A DNA stretch of 64,000 nucleotides from Proluteimonas luteida (GTDB lineage: Bacteria > Pseudomonadota > Gammaproteobacteria > Xanthomonadales > Xanthomonadaceae). The DNA lies in contig NZ_JAIWPT010000001.1 in the NCBI RefSeq assembly GCF_021191695.1, positions 62,001-126,000 of the forward strand. The letters run 5' to 3'. Below, in pieces: positions 37,546-45,805 of the stretch. Positions within the stretch are counted from its first letter, which is position 1, and every line of letters begins with the position of its first letter. Under the pieces are notes generated by a model that saw only the letters and a program-made list of their open reading frames with translations, did not search any database and had not been told where the DNA came from. Made by a program: the position numbers and the translations under genes.

Positions 37546-37580
37546 TTGGTTTTGTATTCGTTTTTGATTATATTGAATAC
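37546..37580 (+). promoter_or_regulatory. Promoter and operator of the parDE module
   Basis: TTGGTT (37546-37551) and TATATT (37569-37574) are 17 nt apart. An inverted repeat GTATTC...GAATAC (37554-37559 and 37575-37580) surrounds the -10 box. This is AT-rich against its GC-rich surroundings. Ribbon-helix-helix antitoxins bind such repeats and repress their own operon. Confidence 0.65.
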
Positions 37581-37602
37581 GTCGCCAGCCAGAGGACAGC
37601 CC

Positions 37603-37860
37603 GTGGCCCGAACGACCACCACCATGACGGTCCGCCTCAGCGGTCCCTTGAGCGATTACGTCGCCGCCAACGTCGGCGAGCATGGCGATTACGAGAACGT
37701 CAGCGAATACGTCCGCGACCTGATCCGGCGCGACAAGGCGCGCAAGGAGCAGGAAGCCTTCGAACGGCTCAAGGCCGAGCTGTCGCAGGCCTATGCGGCG
37801 CCGGAATCGTCGTACACGCCGCTGACCGCGGCCGACGTGATCGCACGCAACCGGAGCTGA
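37603..37860 (+). CDS. parD: ParD-family antitoxin (ribbon-helix-helix)
   Basis: 85 aa from a GTG with AGAGGA 7 nt upstream; an ATG seven codons in is an alternative. The beta strand TMTVRLSGPLSDYVAANV and the helices YENVSEYVRDLIRRDKARKEQEA form the DNA-binding RHH fold. The C-terminal tail is the part that wraps the toxin in this family. It lies 4 bp upstream of the toxin gene. Confidence 0.9.
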   Translation: MARTTTTMTVRLSGPLSDYVAANVGEHGDYENVSEYVRDLIRRDKARKEQEAFERLKAELSQAYAAPESSYTPLTAADVIARNRS

Positions 37861-37864
37861 TCGC

Positions 37865-38185
37865 GTGCCCCGGGCGCAGGTCCGAGTCCAGGAGGCCGCG
37901 TCCTGGCGGCTCGACGAGATCTATCGCTACACGCGCGATCGCTGGGGCGCGCAGCAGGCCGACCGCTACATCACCGGCCTGTTCGAGGCGTGCGAGGGCC
38001 TGTCGACCCATCGCACGCCGTCACGGCCCATTCCGGCCGAGTTCGGCATCGAAGGCTGCTTCTTCCGCTACGGACGGCACGTCGTCTACTGGCGCCGGCT
38101 GTCGAACGGGGACATCGGCATCGTGACCATCCTGCACGCGCGGATGCACCAGATCGACCGCTTCCGGGAGGATTTCGGCCCATGA
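37865..38185 (+). CDS. parE: ParE/RelE-superfamily toxin
   Basis: 106 aa from a GTG. The pattern VRVQEAASWRLDEIYRYTRDRWG and the C-terminal YGRHVVYWRRLSNGDIGIVTILHARM identify the ParE branch. ParE toxins poison DNA gyrase, in contrast to the RNA-cleaving RelE enzymes. The ParD antitoxin gene lies just upstream. This is a chromosomal module in core DNA, not inside the ICE. Confidence 0.9.
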   Translation: MPRAQVRVQEAASWRLDEIYRYTRDRWGAQQADRYITGLFEACEGLSTHRTPSRPIPAEFGIEGCFFRYGRHVVYWRRLSNGDIGIVTILHARMHQIDRFREDFGP

Positions 38186-38212
38186 CTGCTCTGGTCGATT
38201 GTGATCTCCAGT

Positions 38213-38232
38213 GCCGCAAGCGCGCTTGCGGC
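38213..38232 (+). terminator. Hairpin after parE
   Basis: A perfect 20-bp palindrome, GCCGCAAGCG with its complement, lies 27 bp after the parE stop. It is followed by TGATTGATC, not a full T run. Confidence 0.55.
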
Positions 38233-38389
38233 TGATTGATCGCTCGATGGCCGTATCCGACGATGGTGAGAAAGTGCTGCCTTCGCCCGACACGATGAAG
38301 CAGGTTGCGCATCCCGGTCGGCCGCCGTTCGGATGCCGCGGGCGGTTTGGCCGCACAATGCCCGGCCATCCCCGGAACACGCCGGCCCC

Positions 38390-39247
38390 ATGAAGACCCC
38401 GCAGGGACTGCAGCCGTTGATCGACGACGGCATCATCGATGCCGTGCTGCGGCCGCTCAAGAGCGGCAAGGAAGCATCGGTCTACGTCGTGCGCGCCGGC
38501 GACGAGGTGCGCTGCGCCAAGGTCTACAAGGACATGGCCCAGCGCAGCTTCCAGGCGCGCGTGCAGTACCAGGAAGGCCGCAAGGCCCGTGGCAGCCGCG
38601 AGCAGCGCGCGATGGGCAAGGCGACGAAGTTCGGCCGCCGCGAACAGGAAGCCGCGTGGAAGACCACCGAGGTCGACGCGCTGTACGCGCTGGCCGATGC
38701 CGGCGTGCGCGTGCCGCAGCCCTATGGATTCTTCCACGGGGTGCTGGTCATGGACCTGGTGACCGATGCCGAAGGCTTCAGCGCGCCGCGCCTGGGCGAG
38801 GTGGAACTGGAACCGGCGCAGGCGCGCGACTACCACGCGATGCTGGTGCGCGATGTCGTGCGGATGCTGCTGCTGGGCATGATCCACGGCGACCTGTCCG
38901 AGTACAACGTACTGGTCGCGCCCGACGGCCCGGTGCTGATCGATTTCCCGCAGGTGGTCAGCGCGGCCGGCAACAACGCCGCGCGCACGATGCTGCTGCG
39001 CGACGTGCACAACATCCGCGACAGCCTGGCGCGCTTCGCGCCGGAGCTGGCCGATACCCACTACGGCGAGGAGATGTGGGCGCTGTTCGAGGCCGGCGAG
39101 CTGCGCGCCGATTCGCCGCTGACCGGGCAATTCGTGTTCGACACTCATGCCGCCGACACCCGCGCGGTGCTGTGGTCGATCGAGGATGCGCGCCAGGAGG
39201 CGATCATCCGCCAGCAGGGCCGGGAAGAGGCCGATGCTGCGGATTGA
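38390..39247 (+). CDS. RIO1-type atypical serine kinase/ATPase
   Basis: 285 aa. The ATP loop SGKEASVYVVRAGDEVRCAKVYKD is followed by the RIO catalytic loop HGDLSEYNVLV (D168) and the metal loop LIDFPQVV (D185). RIO proteins act in ribosome maturation in archaea and eukaryotes; the role of the bacterial members is unknown. The start at 38390 fits the conserved N-terminus (TPQGLQPLIDDGIID). It lies 24 bp before the RluA-family gene; both may be one operon with an RNA-related theme. Confidence 0.9.
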   Translation: MKTPQGLQPLIDDGIIDAVLRPLKSGKEASVYVVRAGDEVRCAKVYKDMAQRSFQARVQYQEGRKARGSREQRAMGKATKFGRREQEAAWKTTEVDALYALADAGVRVPQPYGFFHGVLVMDLVTDAEGFSAPRLGEVELEPAQARDYHAMLVRDVVRMLLLGMIHGDLSEYNVLVAPDGPVLIDFPQVVSAAGNNAARTMLLRDVHNIRDSLARFAPELADTHYGEEMWALFEAGELRADSPLTGQFVFDTHAADTRAVLWSIEDARQEAIIRQQGREEADAAD

Positions 39248-39271
39248 GCCGCACCTGATGCATCGCAGGCG

Positions 39272-40189
39272 ATGAGCGCGCCGCGGTTTCCCGCCCGCGA
39301 TGGCGTACCGGCCAGCCGCCTGCAGCTCCCGCCGGGACCGTGGGCGACGGTGTTCGAGGCGCTGGTCGCGCGCTTTCCGCGCATCCCGGCCGAGGTGTGG
39401 CGCGGGCGCATCGCGTCCGGCGGGGTGCTCGACGCCGATGGCCGGCCGATCACGCTGCGGACGCCATACCGGCTCGGCGCCGAGATCGGCTACTACCGCG
39501 AGGTCGCCGACGAGCCGGCGATCACCGCGGCCGAGCACATCCTGCATGCCGATGCCGATCTGGTGGTTGCCGACAAGCCGCACGGCCTGCCGGTGGCGCC
39601 GACCGGCGCGTTCGTCACCCAGACCCTGCTGACCCGGTTGATCCGCCGCCTCGACAATCCAGCGCTGGTGCCGCTGCACCGCATCGACCGGGCCACCGCC
39701 GGCCTGGTGCTGTTCTCGGCCAATCCGGCGACCCGCGCGCGCTACCAGGCGCTGCTGCGCGAAGCGCGCATCGACAAGACTTACGAAGCGACCGCGCCCG
39801 CGTTGCCGGACCTGGCGCTGCCGCATGTGCGTCGCAGCCGGCTCGAACGCGGCACGCCGTTCTTCCGCATGCGCGAGGTCGACGGTGCGCCGAACAGCGA
39901 GACCCGGATCGACGTCATCGCGGGCGATGGCCCGCTGTGGCGTTACCGACTCAAGCCGGTCAGTGGCCGCAAGCACCAGTTGCGCGTGCACATGGCTGCG
40001 CTGGGCGCGCCGATCCTGCACGACCCGTGGTATCCGGTGCCGGGCGACGAGGGGGCCGACGATCCCACGCGCCCGTTGCAACTGTTGGCCCGCTCGCTGG
40101 CATTCGACGACCCGCTGGACGGGCGCCCGCGCCGGTTCGACAGCAGCTTGCGGCTGTTGCCGCTGTCGCGGGATCAGCGCGCGGATTGA
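39272..40189 (+). CDS. RluA-family pseudouridine synthase
   Basis: 305 aa. The catalytic motif VPLHRIDRATAGLVLFSAN has the conserved Asp, and KPVSGRKHQLRVHMAALG is the second block. There is no N-terminal S4 domain of the RluC/RluD type; the N-terminal 90 residues are a different, short domain (VFEALVARFPRIPAEVWRGRI). Members of this branch include RluA (23S U746/tRNA U32) and TruC-type enzymes; the target here is undetermined. Confidence 0.88.
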   Translation: MSAPRFPARDGVPASRLQLPPGPWATVFEALVARFPRIPAEVWRGRIASGGVLDADGRPITLRTPYRLGAEIGYYREVADEPAITAAEHILHADADLVVADKPHGLPVAPTGAFVTQTLLTRLIRRLDNPALVPLHRIDRATAGLVLFSANPATRARYQALLREARIDKTYEATAPALPDLALPHVRRSRLERGTPFFRMREVDGAPNSETRIDVIAGDGPLWRYRLKPVSGRKHQLRVHMAALGAPILHDPWYPVPGDEGADDPTRPLQLLARSLAFDDPLDGRPRRFDSSLRLLPLSRDQRAD

Positions 40190-40273
40190 GCGGCGCCGGC
40201 GCCCTGCGCCCTTCGGGGACGCAGCAGCGTGGCGGCAGCGCCAGGGCGCGGGACAGGCCGGAAACGCGGACCG

Positions 40274-41599
40274 TCACCTTGCGGCATCCAAGGGGAGGCG
40301 CGCGGCGGTGCGTGCCGGGGCGCCGCCGTGGCCCAGCCAGCGCAGCGCACCCTCGGCGGCGACCGCGCCGCTGGCGAAGCAGGCGGTCAGCAGGTAGCCG
40401 CCGGTCGACGCTTCCCAGTCGAGCATCTCGCCGGCGGCGAACACGCCGGGCAGGGCGCGCAGCATCAGGTCGCCGGTCATCGCCTCCAGCCGCACGCCGC
40501 CGGCGCTGCTGATCGCCTCGTCGACCGGACGCGGCGCGGTCAGCCGCAGCGGCAGCCGCTTGAGCGCCGCGGCGACCGTCGCCGGATCCTGCAGCGCGGC
40601 CTTGTCGAGCACCTCGAACAGCAGCCCGGCCTTCGCGCCCCCGATGCCGGCCGCGCGGCGCAGGTGTTCGCCGAGGCTGCGGCGCCCGCGCGGCTTCGAC
40701 AGGTCGGCCTGCAGCCGCGCAAGGTCGCGGCCCGGCGCCAGGTCGAGGTGCAGCAGCGCGTGGCCGTCGCGGACGATCGCGTCGCGCAGGTCGGCCGATG
40801 CCGCATAGATCGCGCTGCCCTCGATGCCGGTCGCGGTCAGCACGCATTCGCCCTGCAGGCTGTGCGTGCGACCGTCGCCGCCGGTCCAGTGCAGCACCAC
40901 CGGCTTCAGCGGCGCGCCGGCATGGCGCTGGGCCAGATGCGCGCTCCAGCCGGTGTCGAAGCCGCAGTTGGCCGGCAGCAGCGGCGCGACGTCGACACCG
41001 CGTGCCTGCAGGATCGCCTGCCAGGCGCCGTCCGATCCGAGCTGCGGCCAGCTGCCGCCGCCGAGCGCGAGCAGGGTCGCGTCGGTGGCATGGGCGACGC
41101 GGCCGCCGGGCGTGTCGAACAGCAGCGCGCCGCTCTCGTCCCAGCCCTGCCAACGGTGGTGCATGTGCAGGCGCACGCCATCCTCGCGCAGCTGCCGCAC
41201 CCAGCCGCGCAGCAGCGGCGCGGCCTTGCGATCGAGTGGAAACACCCGGCCGGAACTGCCGACGAAGGTGTCGACGCCGCGCCCGGCGGCCCAGGCGCGC
41301 AGCGCGTCGGCATCGAACCGGTCCAGCCAGCGGCCCACCTCGGCCACGCGCGTGCCGTAGCGCGCATCGAACGCCGGTCGGGGCTCGGAATGGGTCAGGT
41401 TCAGTCCACCCTTGCCGGCGATCAGGAACTTGCGTCCGACCGAGCCCTTGGCATCGAACAGGTCGACCTCCACGCCCGCACGGCGCGCGATTTCGGCTGC
41501 GTACAGGCCGGCGGGGCCGCCGCCGACGATGGCCAGGCGCGGCGGCGCAGGCGGAGCTCCGGTGACCGTGGCGCGGGCAGGGGACAGGGCGTCGGACAT
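40274..41599 (-). CDS. FAD-dependent oxidoreductase, HI0933/TIGR03862 family
   Basis: 441 aa. The dinucleotide-binding motif RLAIVGGGPAGLYAAEIARR is at about residue 21, followed by KFLIAGKGGLNLTHSEP, a hallmark of HI0933-like flavoproteins (BaiN-like). TLLALGGGSWPQLGSDG and the C-terminal GVFAAGEMLDWEASTGGYLL complete the FAD site. The substrate is unknown; the family is widespread and often annotated as an NAD(P)/FAD-dependent oxidoreductase. Single gene convergent with the RluA-family gene. Confidence 0.92.
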   Translation of the reverse strand: MSDALSPARATVTGAPPAPPRLAIVGGGPAGLYAAEIARRAGVEVDLFDAKGSVGRKFLIAGKGGLNLTHSEPRPAFDARYGTRVAEVGRWLDRFDADALRAWAAGRGVDTFVGSSGRVFPLDRKAAPLLRGWVRQLREDGVRLHMHHRWQGWDESGALLFDTPGGRVAHATDATLLALGGGSWPQLGSDGAWQAILQARGVDVAPLLPANCGFDTGWSAHLAQRHAGAPLKPVVLHWTGGDGRTHSLQGECVLTATGIEGSAIYAASADLRDAIVRDGHALLHLDLAPGRDLARLQADLSKPRGRRSLGEHLRRAAGIGGAKAGLLFEVLDKAALQDPATVAAALKRLPLRLTAPRPVDEAISSAGGVRLEAMTGDLMLRALPGVFAAGEMLDWEASTGGYLLTACFASGAVAAEGALRWLGHGGAPARTAARLPLDAAR

Positions 41600-41720
41600 C
41601 GCGCCATTATGCGGCTCCGTGCGCCGGCGGTTGCCGCCGCGGGCGCTTAGCCGGCAGCCATGCGCGCGTTGCTATGCTGGCTCGGCGACATTTCTGACGG
41701 AATCGGGCAGGAGGCATCCC

Positions 41721-41984
41721 ATGGCCACCGGTTGGGCCGGCGACGGCGCTGTGCAGGACCAGATCGACGCGACCGTGAAAGACGCGATCAAGCGTGCCCG
41801 CAGCAAACTGCCGACCGGTCCGAGCCTGACCCATTGCGAGGAATGCGACGAGCCGATCCCCGAGGCGCGGCGCCAGGCGCTGCCGGGCGTGCGCCTGTGC
41901 GTGCAGTGCCAGTCGGCGCACGATGCCGAGCGCAGCGCGGCAGGCTACAACCGCCGCGGCAGCAAGGACAGCCAGTTGCGCTGA
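41721..41984 (+). CDS. DksA/TraR-family C4 zinc-finger protein
   Basis: 87 aa. AGGAGG lies 6 nt before the ATG. The C4 zinc finger is CEECDEPIPEARRQALPGVRLCVQC. A short helix precedes it, so it resembles the small YbiI/TraR type and lacks the long DksA coiled coil. TraR-type proteins bind the RNA polymerase secondary channel; small YbiI-like members are less studied. Not part of the ICE. Confidence 0.88.
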   Translation: MATGWAGDGAVQDQIDATVKDAIKRARSKLPTGPSLTHCEECDEPIPEARRQALPGVRLCVQCQSAHDAERSAAGYNRRGSKDSQLR

Positions 41985-42106
41985 CGGCGCCGGCAGTACG
42001 TGTGCCGTTCCGCGCGGTCGCGCAGGACAGGCATCGTCCTGGCCTGCGGCTTGCCGCTTCGCCGTCGGCACCGTACCTTGGCGCGCCTACTGCCATGGAG
42101 CGTCCC

Positions 42107-42454
42107 ATGATCCAGCGATTCGATGCCGGCCCGCGCATGTCCGAGGCCAGCGTGTACAACGGCGTGGCCTGGCTTGCCGGCCAGGTGCCGGAGGATGGCG
42201 ATGCCGACATCGCGACCCAGACCCGGCAGGTGCTCGACGCGATTGACGCGTTGCTGGCCGAGGTCGGCAGCGACAGGACCCGGATCCTGCACGCGCAGAT
42301 CTACCTCGCCGACATCGCCGATTTCGACGGCATGAACGCGGTCTGGGACAGCTGGGTGGTGCCGGGGCAGGCGCCGTCGCGGGCCACGGTCGAGGCGCGG
42401 CTGGCCGATCCTGCGTGGAAGCTGGAGATCGTGGTCACCGCCGCGGTCGGCTGA
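42107..42454 (+). CDS. RidA-family protein
   Basis: 115 aa. RIDASEYNG-like features are MSEASVYNGVAWLAGQVPEDG and HAQIYLADIADFDGMNAVWDSW, with PSRATVEARLADPAWKLEI at the end. The Arg in SRATVE matches the imine-binding Arg of RidA. RidA deaminates reactive enamines and imines from PLP enzymes, protecting the cell. Alternative start four codons upstream at 42095. Confidence 0.9.
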   Translation: MIQRFDAGPRMSEASVYNGVAWLAGQVPEDGDADIATQTRQVLDAIDALLAEVGSDRTRILHAQIYLADIADFDGMNAVWDSWVVPGQAPSRATVEARLADPAWKLEIVVTAAVG

Positions 42455-42474
42455 ACCGCTGCGCCAACGGGCGA

Positions 42475-43080
42475 TCAGATGTCGAGCGGATCGCCCTGCG
42501 TGGGTGGTCGCCGGGGCGCCGGCGGCCCTTCGCGCCAGCGGCGCACGGTGCGCTGGAAGAACAGGCTGTTGGGAATCTGCAGCGTCGTGCCCTGCGTCGG
42601 CCCGCCGTCGGGTTCGCGCAGTGTGGTGTAGATCAGGTTGATGTCGATCACCTGGCCGCGCAGGCCGGGCTTCTCGCCGTTCTCCAGCATTTCGATGTGG
42701 TCGTGCAGCCGGAACGGGCGCGTGGTCAGGATCAGCATCGCGCAGAAGATGTTCGACAGCACGCTCCACGCGGCGAAGAACGCGACCGCGCCGACGGCCG
42801 CGAAACCGGTGAACGCCGTCCACAGCACCGTGCCTGATACGCCCAGCCGCTCCAGGATCATCAGCAGCGCGCCGAAGAAGATCAGGAACGCGGTGACGCG
42901 CCGGCCGCCGACCACGGCCTCGACCGGCAGCGTATAGCGTCGCGCCAGGCGCTCGATGAAGCGCCGTACCAGCATGCGCAACAGCCATGCCGCCAGCACG
43001 ATCAGCAGGATCTGTCCGAACGGGACGATGATGTCGAGCCAGTCGTGGAGCCAGACCGGCAGATGTTGCTTGAACCCCAA
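42475..43080 (-). CDS. Small MscS-type mechanosensitive channel
   Basis: 201 aa. Three hydrophobic segments are present: residues about 18-36, 62-78 and the pore-lining Ala/Gly helix AAVGAVAFFAAWSVLSNIFCAM at about 93-115. The MscS beta-domain start RPFRLHDHIEM follows. It is shorter than E. coli MscS (286 aa), with a reduced C-terminal vestibule. These channels relieve osmotic downshock. The gene is convergent with the RidA gene, with 20 bp between stops. Confidence 0.87.
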   Translation of the reverse strand: MGFKQHLPVWLHDWLDIIVPFGQILLIVLAAWLLRMLVRRFIERLARRYTLPVEAVVGGRRVTAFLIFFGALLMILERLGVSGTVLWTAFTGFAAVGAVAFFAAWSVLSNIFCAMLILTTRPFRLHDHIEMLENGEKPGLRGQVIDINLIYTTLREPDGGPTQGTTLQIPNSLFFQRTVRRWREGPPAPRRPPTQGDPLDI

Positions 43081-43194
43081 CGCGAACTCCTGTCCGCCGC
43101 ATCAACGGCGCGGCGCAGGGAGCATTCTAGCCAGTGGGGTGGCGGGCAGGGATGCCGGGGCCGGGAGACGTCCCGCGACCGCCAGCCGCGGGCG

Positions 43195-43419
43195 CTACGC
43201 GACGCGCCGGAACACCACCCGCACTACGCGATGGCGCCCGCCGTCGCTCTCGCTGTCGGCCCGGACGATGCGGACCCGGCCCGCGCCTTCGAGGCGTTCC
43301 AGGCGCCGGTGCACGCCATCGAACACGTCCACGTCGAGGCCGAGCGAGCTTTGCGACCAGCGGATCTCGCGATCCAGCGGCAACCGCTCCAGCGCCTCGA
43401 GTTCGTCGAACATCGTCAT
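43195..43419 (-). CDS. Small hypothetical protein
   Basis: 74 aa. The best start is the middle one of three clustered ATGs (43419), as GGGAG lies 6 nt before it. The sequence MTMFDELEALERLPLDREIRW, followed by VFDGVHRRLERLEGAGRVRI and HRVVRVVFRRVA, looks like a small alpha/beta protein. No family recognised. Confidence 0.6.
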   Translation of the reverse strand: MTMFDELEALERLPLDREIRWSQSSLGLDVDVFDGVHRRLERLEGAGRVRIVRADSESDGGRHRVVRVVFRRVA

Positions 43420-43588
43420 CTGCATCTCCCTGTGGCCGGGGCGGTGCATCAGACCGTGCGCACGTCTCGTCGTCTGCGACAGGAGCGCGCGGATAGCGAC
43501 GCCCGAAGCGGGGGGCGCCGAATGCACATGCACATAGATGCGTCGTCGGCGCTGCGTCGCCGCAGGCGTCAGGATCGGGCCACGGCGG

Positions 43589-43822
43589 CTATCTGCCGGT
43601 TGCCGACGGGGGCGTGTCCTTCGTGTCGACGTTCCGGGTGAACGACGCGCCTTCGGTCAGCGAGGCGTCGTTGCCTTCGGCCGAGGCATTGTTGTCGTGG
43701 GCGTAACGGTCGCCCTTCGACGATTTCCGGTCGTGGTCGCCGACATTGACGCCCTGGCGCGGCTGGTCCGGCGCGGGCCGGGTGGTCTTCTGGGCTCTGG
43801 GCACGGGGATTTCCTTCGGCAT
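43589..43822 (-). CDS. Small hydrophilic hypothetical protein
   Basis: 77 aa, low in hydrophobic residues and rich in Asp, Asn, Lys and Ser (KSSKGDRYAHDNNASAEGND). It is likely disordered. It starts with MPKEIPVPRAQKTTRPAP. The start is preceded by GGGGA at about 9 nt. No family recognised; it could be a non-coding frame. Confidence 0.45.
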   Translation of the reverse strand: MPKEIPVPRAQKTTRPAPDQPRQGVNVGDHDRKSSKGDRYAHDNNASAEGNDASLTEGASFTRNVDTKDTPPSATGR

Positions 43823-43929
43823 TGCGGGAGTCCCCAGCGTCCTCCTGCGCATGTAAGCCGCCGTGAATCCATGAGGCCGTTGGCGGGTATCGGCCGGCAC
43901 ATGCCGTTCCGCAGCGGACCGCAGGCACG

Positions 43930-43953
43930 AAAAAGCCGGCGCAAGGCCGGCTT
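43930..43953 (-). terminator. Terminator of the original tRNA-Val gene
   Basis: On the minus strand AAGCCGGC - CTTGC - GCCGGCTT is followed by TTTTCG. It begins 21 nt after the tRNA 3' end, so it is the old terminator of the tRNA-Val gene, now beside the ICE junction. Confidence 0.75.
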
Positions 43954-43974
43954 CTTCAGGAACGTACGTCTGCA

Positions 43975-44019
43975 TGGTGGGCGGTACAGGGATCGAACCT
44001 GTGACCCTTGCCGTGTGAA
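43975..44019 (-). pseudogene. tRNA-Val(CAC) 3' fragment = ICE attachment site
   Basis: Reading the minus strand, an anticodon loop TTCACAC (anticodon CAC at 44017-44015), a variable region, a T-arm (ACAGG-TTCGATC-CCTGT) and the acceptor 3' strand ACCGCCC with encoded CCA are present. The 5' half is missing: the bases before the loop (GCAGG) do not pair with GGCAA, and the next DNA is AT-rich with no D-arm. This marks the crossover side of an integration event that replaced the upstream tRNA sequence. The copy is not a functional tRNA. Confidence 0.85.
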
Positions 44020-44042
44020 CCTGCAAAATGCGGTTTCATGAC

Positions 44043-44061
44043 GTCTCATAAAGTCTCATAA
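44043..44061. repeat. Direct repeat GTCTCATAA x2 at the att region
   Basis: Two copies of GTCTCATAA begin 10 bp apart (44043 and 44053), just inside the element between the tRNA fragment and the integrase promoter. A third, partial match (GTCTCA) is at 44095. One helical turn of spacing suggests integrase arm or excisionase binding sites (inference). Confidence 0.55.
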
Positions 44062-44087
44062 GTTATTGTTTTTGAAGAATTTATGTC

Positions 44088-44116
44088 TTGACGCGTCTCA
44101 CTCCGTCGCATACAAT
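44088..44116 (+). promoter_or_regulatory. Strong sigma-70 promoter of the integrase
   Basis: TTGACG (44088-44093) and TACAAT (44111-44116) are separated by exactly 17 nt and lie 31 bp before the integrase ATG. A CCGTAC direct repeat follows (about 44121 and 44133) and could bind a regulator. Confidence 0.8.
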
Positions 44117-44147
44117 TTTTCCGTACCATTTCCGTACGAAGAATCCA

Positions 44148-45323
44148 ATGCCTCGCGAAAACATCGACAGGGCGGGTGTTCGAAATCGACTTCGGCCGCG
44201 GCGCGAACCCTATTGGGGCGCGCCCGTGGAGCGTGGTCTGTATGTCGGCTTCCGCCGCTTGGCGTTTGGTGGAAACTGGGTCGCGCGTTACTACAACGAC
44301 GATGGTCGCCAGGCGTACAAGGCATTGGGTCCAGTCTCAGACGAGAACAACTACGACGTGGCCAAGTCGGAAGCCCGACGCTGGCGCAAGTCGGTCGACG
44401 CTGGGGTTACGACCGGCGAAGTGGATACGGTGGCCGAGGCGTGTGCTGACTATGTCCGCGCGTTGCGGAATGCAGGGCGAGAGGCTGCCGCTGCCGATGC
44501 CGAACGACGCTTCGCGCGGGTCATCGACGCCGATCCGTTGGGGAACATCAAACTTGCTCGGCTGCGCGAACGCCACTTGGATGCTTGGCGCGAGCGATTG
44601 ATGACCGGCAAGCTCACACCCCTGCCGAAGATGCGTGGGAGGCCGCGGGTTCCGAAGCCGCTGTCCCCGACAGCATTCAGTCGCATGCTGACGAGCTTGA
44701 AGGCCGCGCTGAACCGAGCGGTGTCAAAGCGCTATGTTTCGCAGGAAAGGGCGTTCGAGTGGCAAGTCGTGAAGCCTCCGAAGGGTACCGTCAATCGTCG
44801 GCACCTGTACTTGGACAAAGATCAGAGGCGTGCGTTACTCGAGGCGGCGCAAGGAAATTTTCGCGACTATGTGGAATGCGTTGCCCTGACAGGTTGTCGT
44901 CCAGGCGACCCTGCGGCAGTGTTGCGAAAGGACTACGATGCACACACCGGGTCGGTGACGTTCCGCACAAAGGATCATTTGCGCACGATCCCGCTCTCGC
45001 CAGCGGCCAAAGCGCTTCTCGATCGCTTGGCAAAGTCGAAGCTGCCTAATGCTTACCTGTTCACCCAGAACGATGGTGCTGCTTGGCAAGCGCACATCTG
45101 GCGGGATCTGGTGAAGGAGGCGGCAGCTTCGGCTGCACTGCCGAGCGAAACTGTCCTCTATACGCTTCGACACAGTTGGATCACCGACGCCATCATCGGT
45201 GGCATGGATCTGCTGACCGTGTCGAAGCTGGCAGGAACATCTTTGCTGATGATCGAGAGGAACTATGGTCATTTGGTGCAGGATGTGGCCCGCGAAAAGC
45301 TGGCGGCCGTCGCTTTTGTGTAG
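44148..45323 (+). CDS. Tyrosine recombinase/integrase of the ICE
   Basis: 391 aa. An N-terminal arm-binding part and a core-binding SAM-like domain (TVAEACADYVRALRNAG) precede the catalytic domain. Catalytic residues seen are Arg in ALTGCRPGDPAAV, the TLRHSWITDA box (HxxR-type region) and Tyr in IERNYGHL. It is of a different family from the P4-type enzyme at 738-2009. It should integrate the element at the tRNA-Val 3' end. ATG at 44148 is supported by the promoter 31 bp upstream; the frame is open to 44088. Confidence 0.93.
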   Translation: MPRENIDRAGVRNRLRPRREPYWGAPVERGLYVGFRRLAFGGNWVARYYNDDGRQAYKALGPVSDENNYDVAKSEARRWRKSVDAGVTTGEVDTVAEACADYVRALRNAGREAAAADAERRFARVIDADPLGNIKLARLRERHLDAWRERLMTGKLTPLPKMRGRPRVPKPLSPTAFSRMLTSLKAALNRAVSKRYVSQERAFEWQVVKPPKGTVNRRHLYLDKDQRRALLEAAQGNFRDYVECVALTGCRPGDPAAVLRKDYDAHTGSVTFRTKDHLRTIPLSPAAKALLDRLAKSKLPNAYLFTQNDGAAWQAHIWRDLVKEAAASAALPSETVLYTLRHSWITDAIIGGMDLLTVSKLAGTSLLMIERNYGHLVQDVAREKLAAVAFV

Positions 45324-45506
45324 CCACTGAACACTTCCGTCCTTCGGTTCGTTGACCGCCGACCTCGCCGACGCGGCCGCGGCAAACATGGGCTACATGG
45401 TCAAGCGGTAAGGCAGGCTTAACGAACTCGACTCAGCTCCTGGCGCGGTGGTCGCAAGAGGCAAAGAACGGGGTCTGCTGGCGTAGCAACTTGCCGGCAA
45501 ACCATT

Positions 45507-45528
45507 AATGTAGTAACGTAACTACATT
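45507..45528. promoter_or_regulatory. Operator palindrome of the phd/vapC module
   Basis: Arms AATGTAGT and ACTACATT are perfectly complementary with a 6-nt spacer, 22 bp before the antitoxin ATG. The position suits autorepression by the Phd-type antitoxin. Confidence 0.7.
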
Positions 45529-45550
45529 GTTGGTCGAGGAGGACGCTCCC

Positions 45551-45805
45551 ATGGGCGTAACGACACTTTCCAGCCGAGAACTGAACCAAGACGTTGGCCG
45601 GGCGAAGAAGGCGGCCAAGCACGGGCCTGTCTTCATCACCGATCGCGGCAAGCCGGCCCACGTCCTGCTCAGCATAGAGGACTACCAGCGGCTCACCGGT
45701 CGGCACCGGAGCCTTGTCGACGCGCTGGCTATGCCTGGCCTTTCGGAGATTGAGTTCGATCCGCCGCGAGTGACCATAGAGGGACGCTCGGCAGAGTTGA
45801 CGTGA
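45551..45805 (+). CDS. Phd/YefM-family antitoxin
   Basis: 84 aa. GVTTLSSRELNQDVGRAKKAA is the DNA-binding Phd fold, followed by GPVFITDRGKPAHVLLSIEDYQRLTG, the family's diagnostic block. The C-terminal tail should bind the VapC toxin. GAGGAGG lies 9 nt before the ATG. It overlaps the toxin gene by one nucleotide (TGATG). Confidence 0.92.
   Translation: MGVTTLSSRELNQDVGRAKKAAKHGPVFITDRGKPAHVLLSIEDYQRLTGRHRSLVDALAMPGLSEIEFDPPRVTIEGRSAELT

Noticed and set aside
43975..44050. A complete tRNA gene at the ICE boundary
   Set aside because: No 5' acceptor strand or D-arm is present, and the anticodon stem cannot pair.
45324..45506. Gene remnant after the ICE integrase (frame reading TADLADAAAANMGYMVKR)
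   Set aside because: Only about 19 codons are protein-like and no family is recognisable, so it is not listed.
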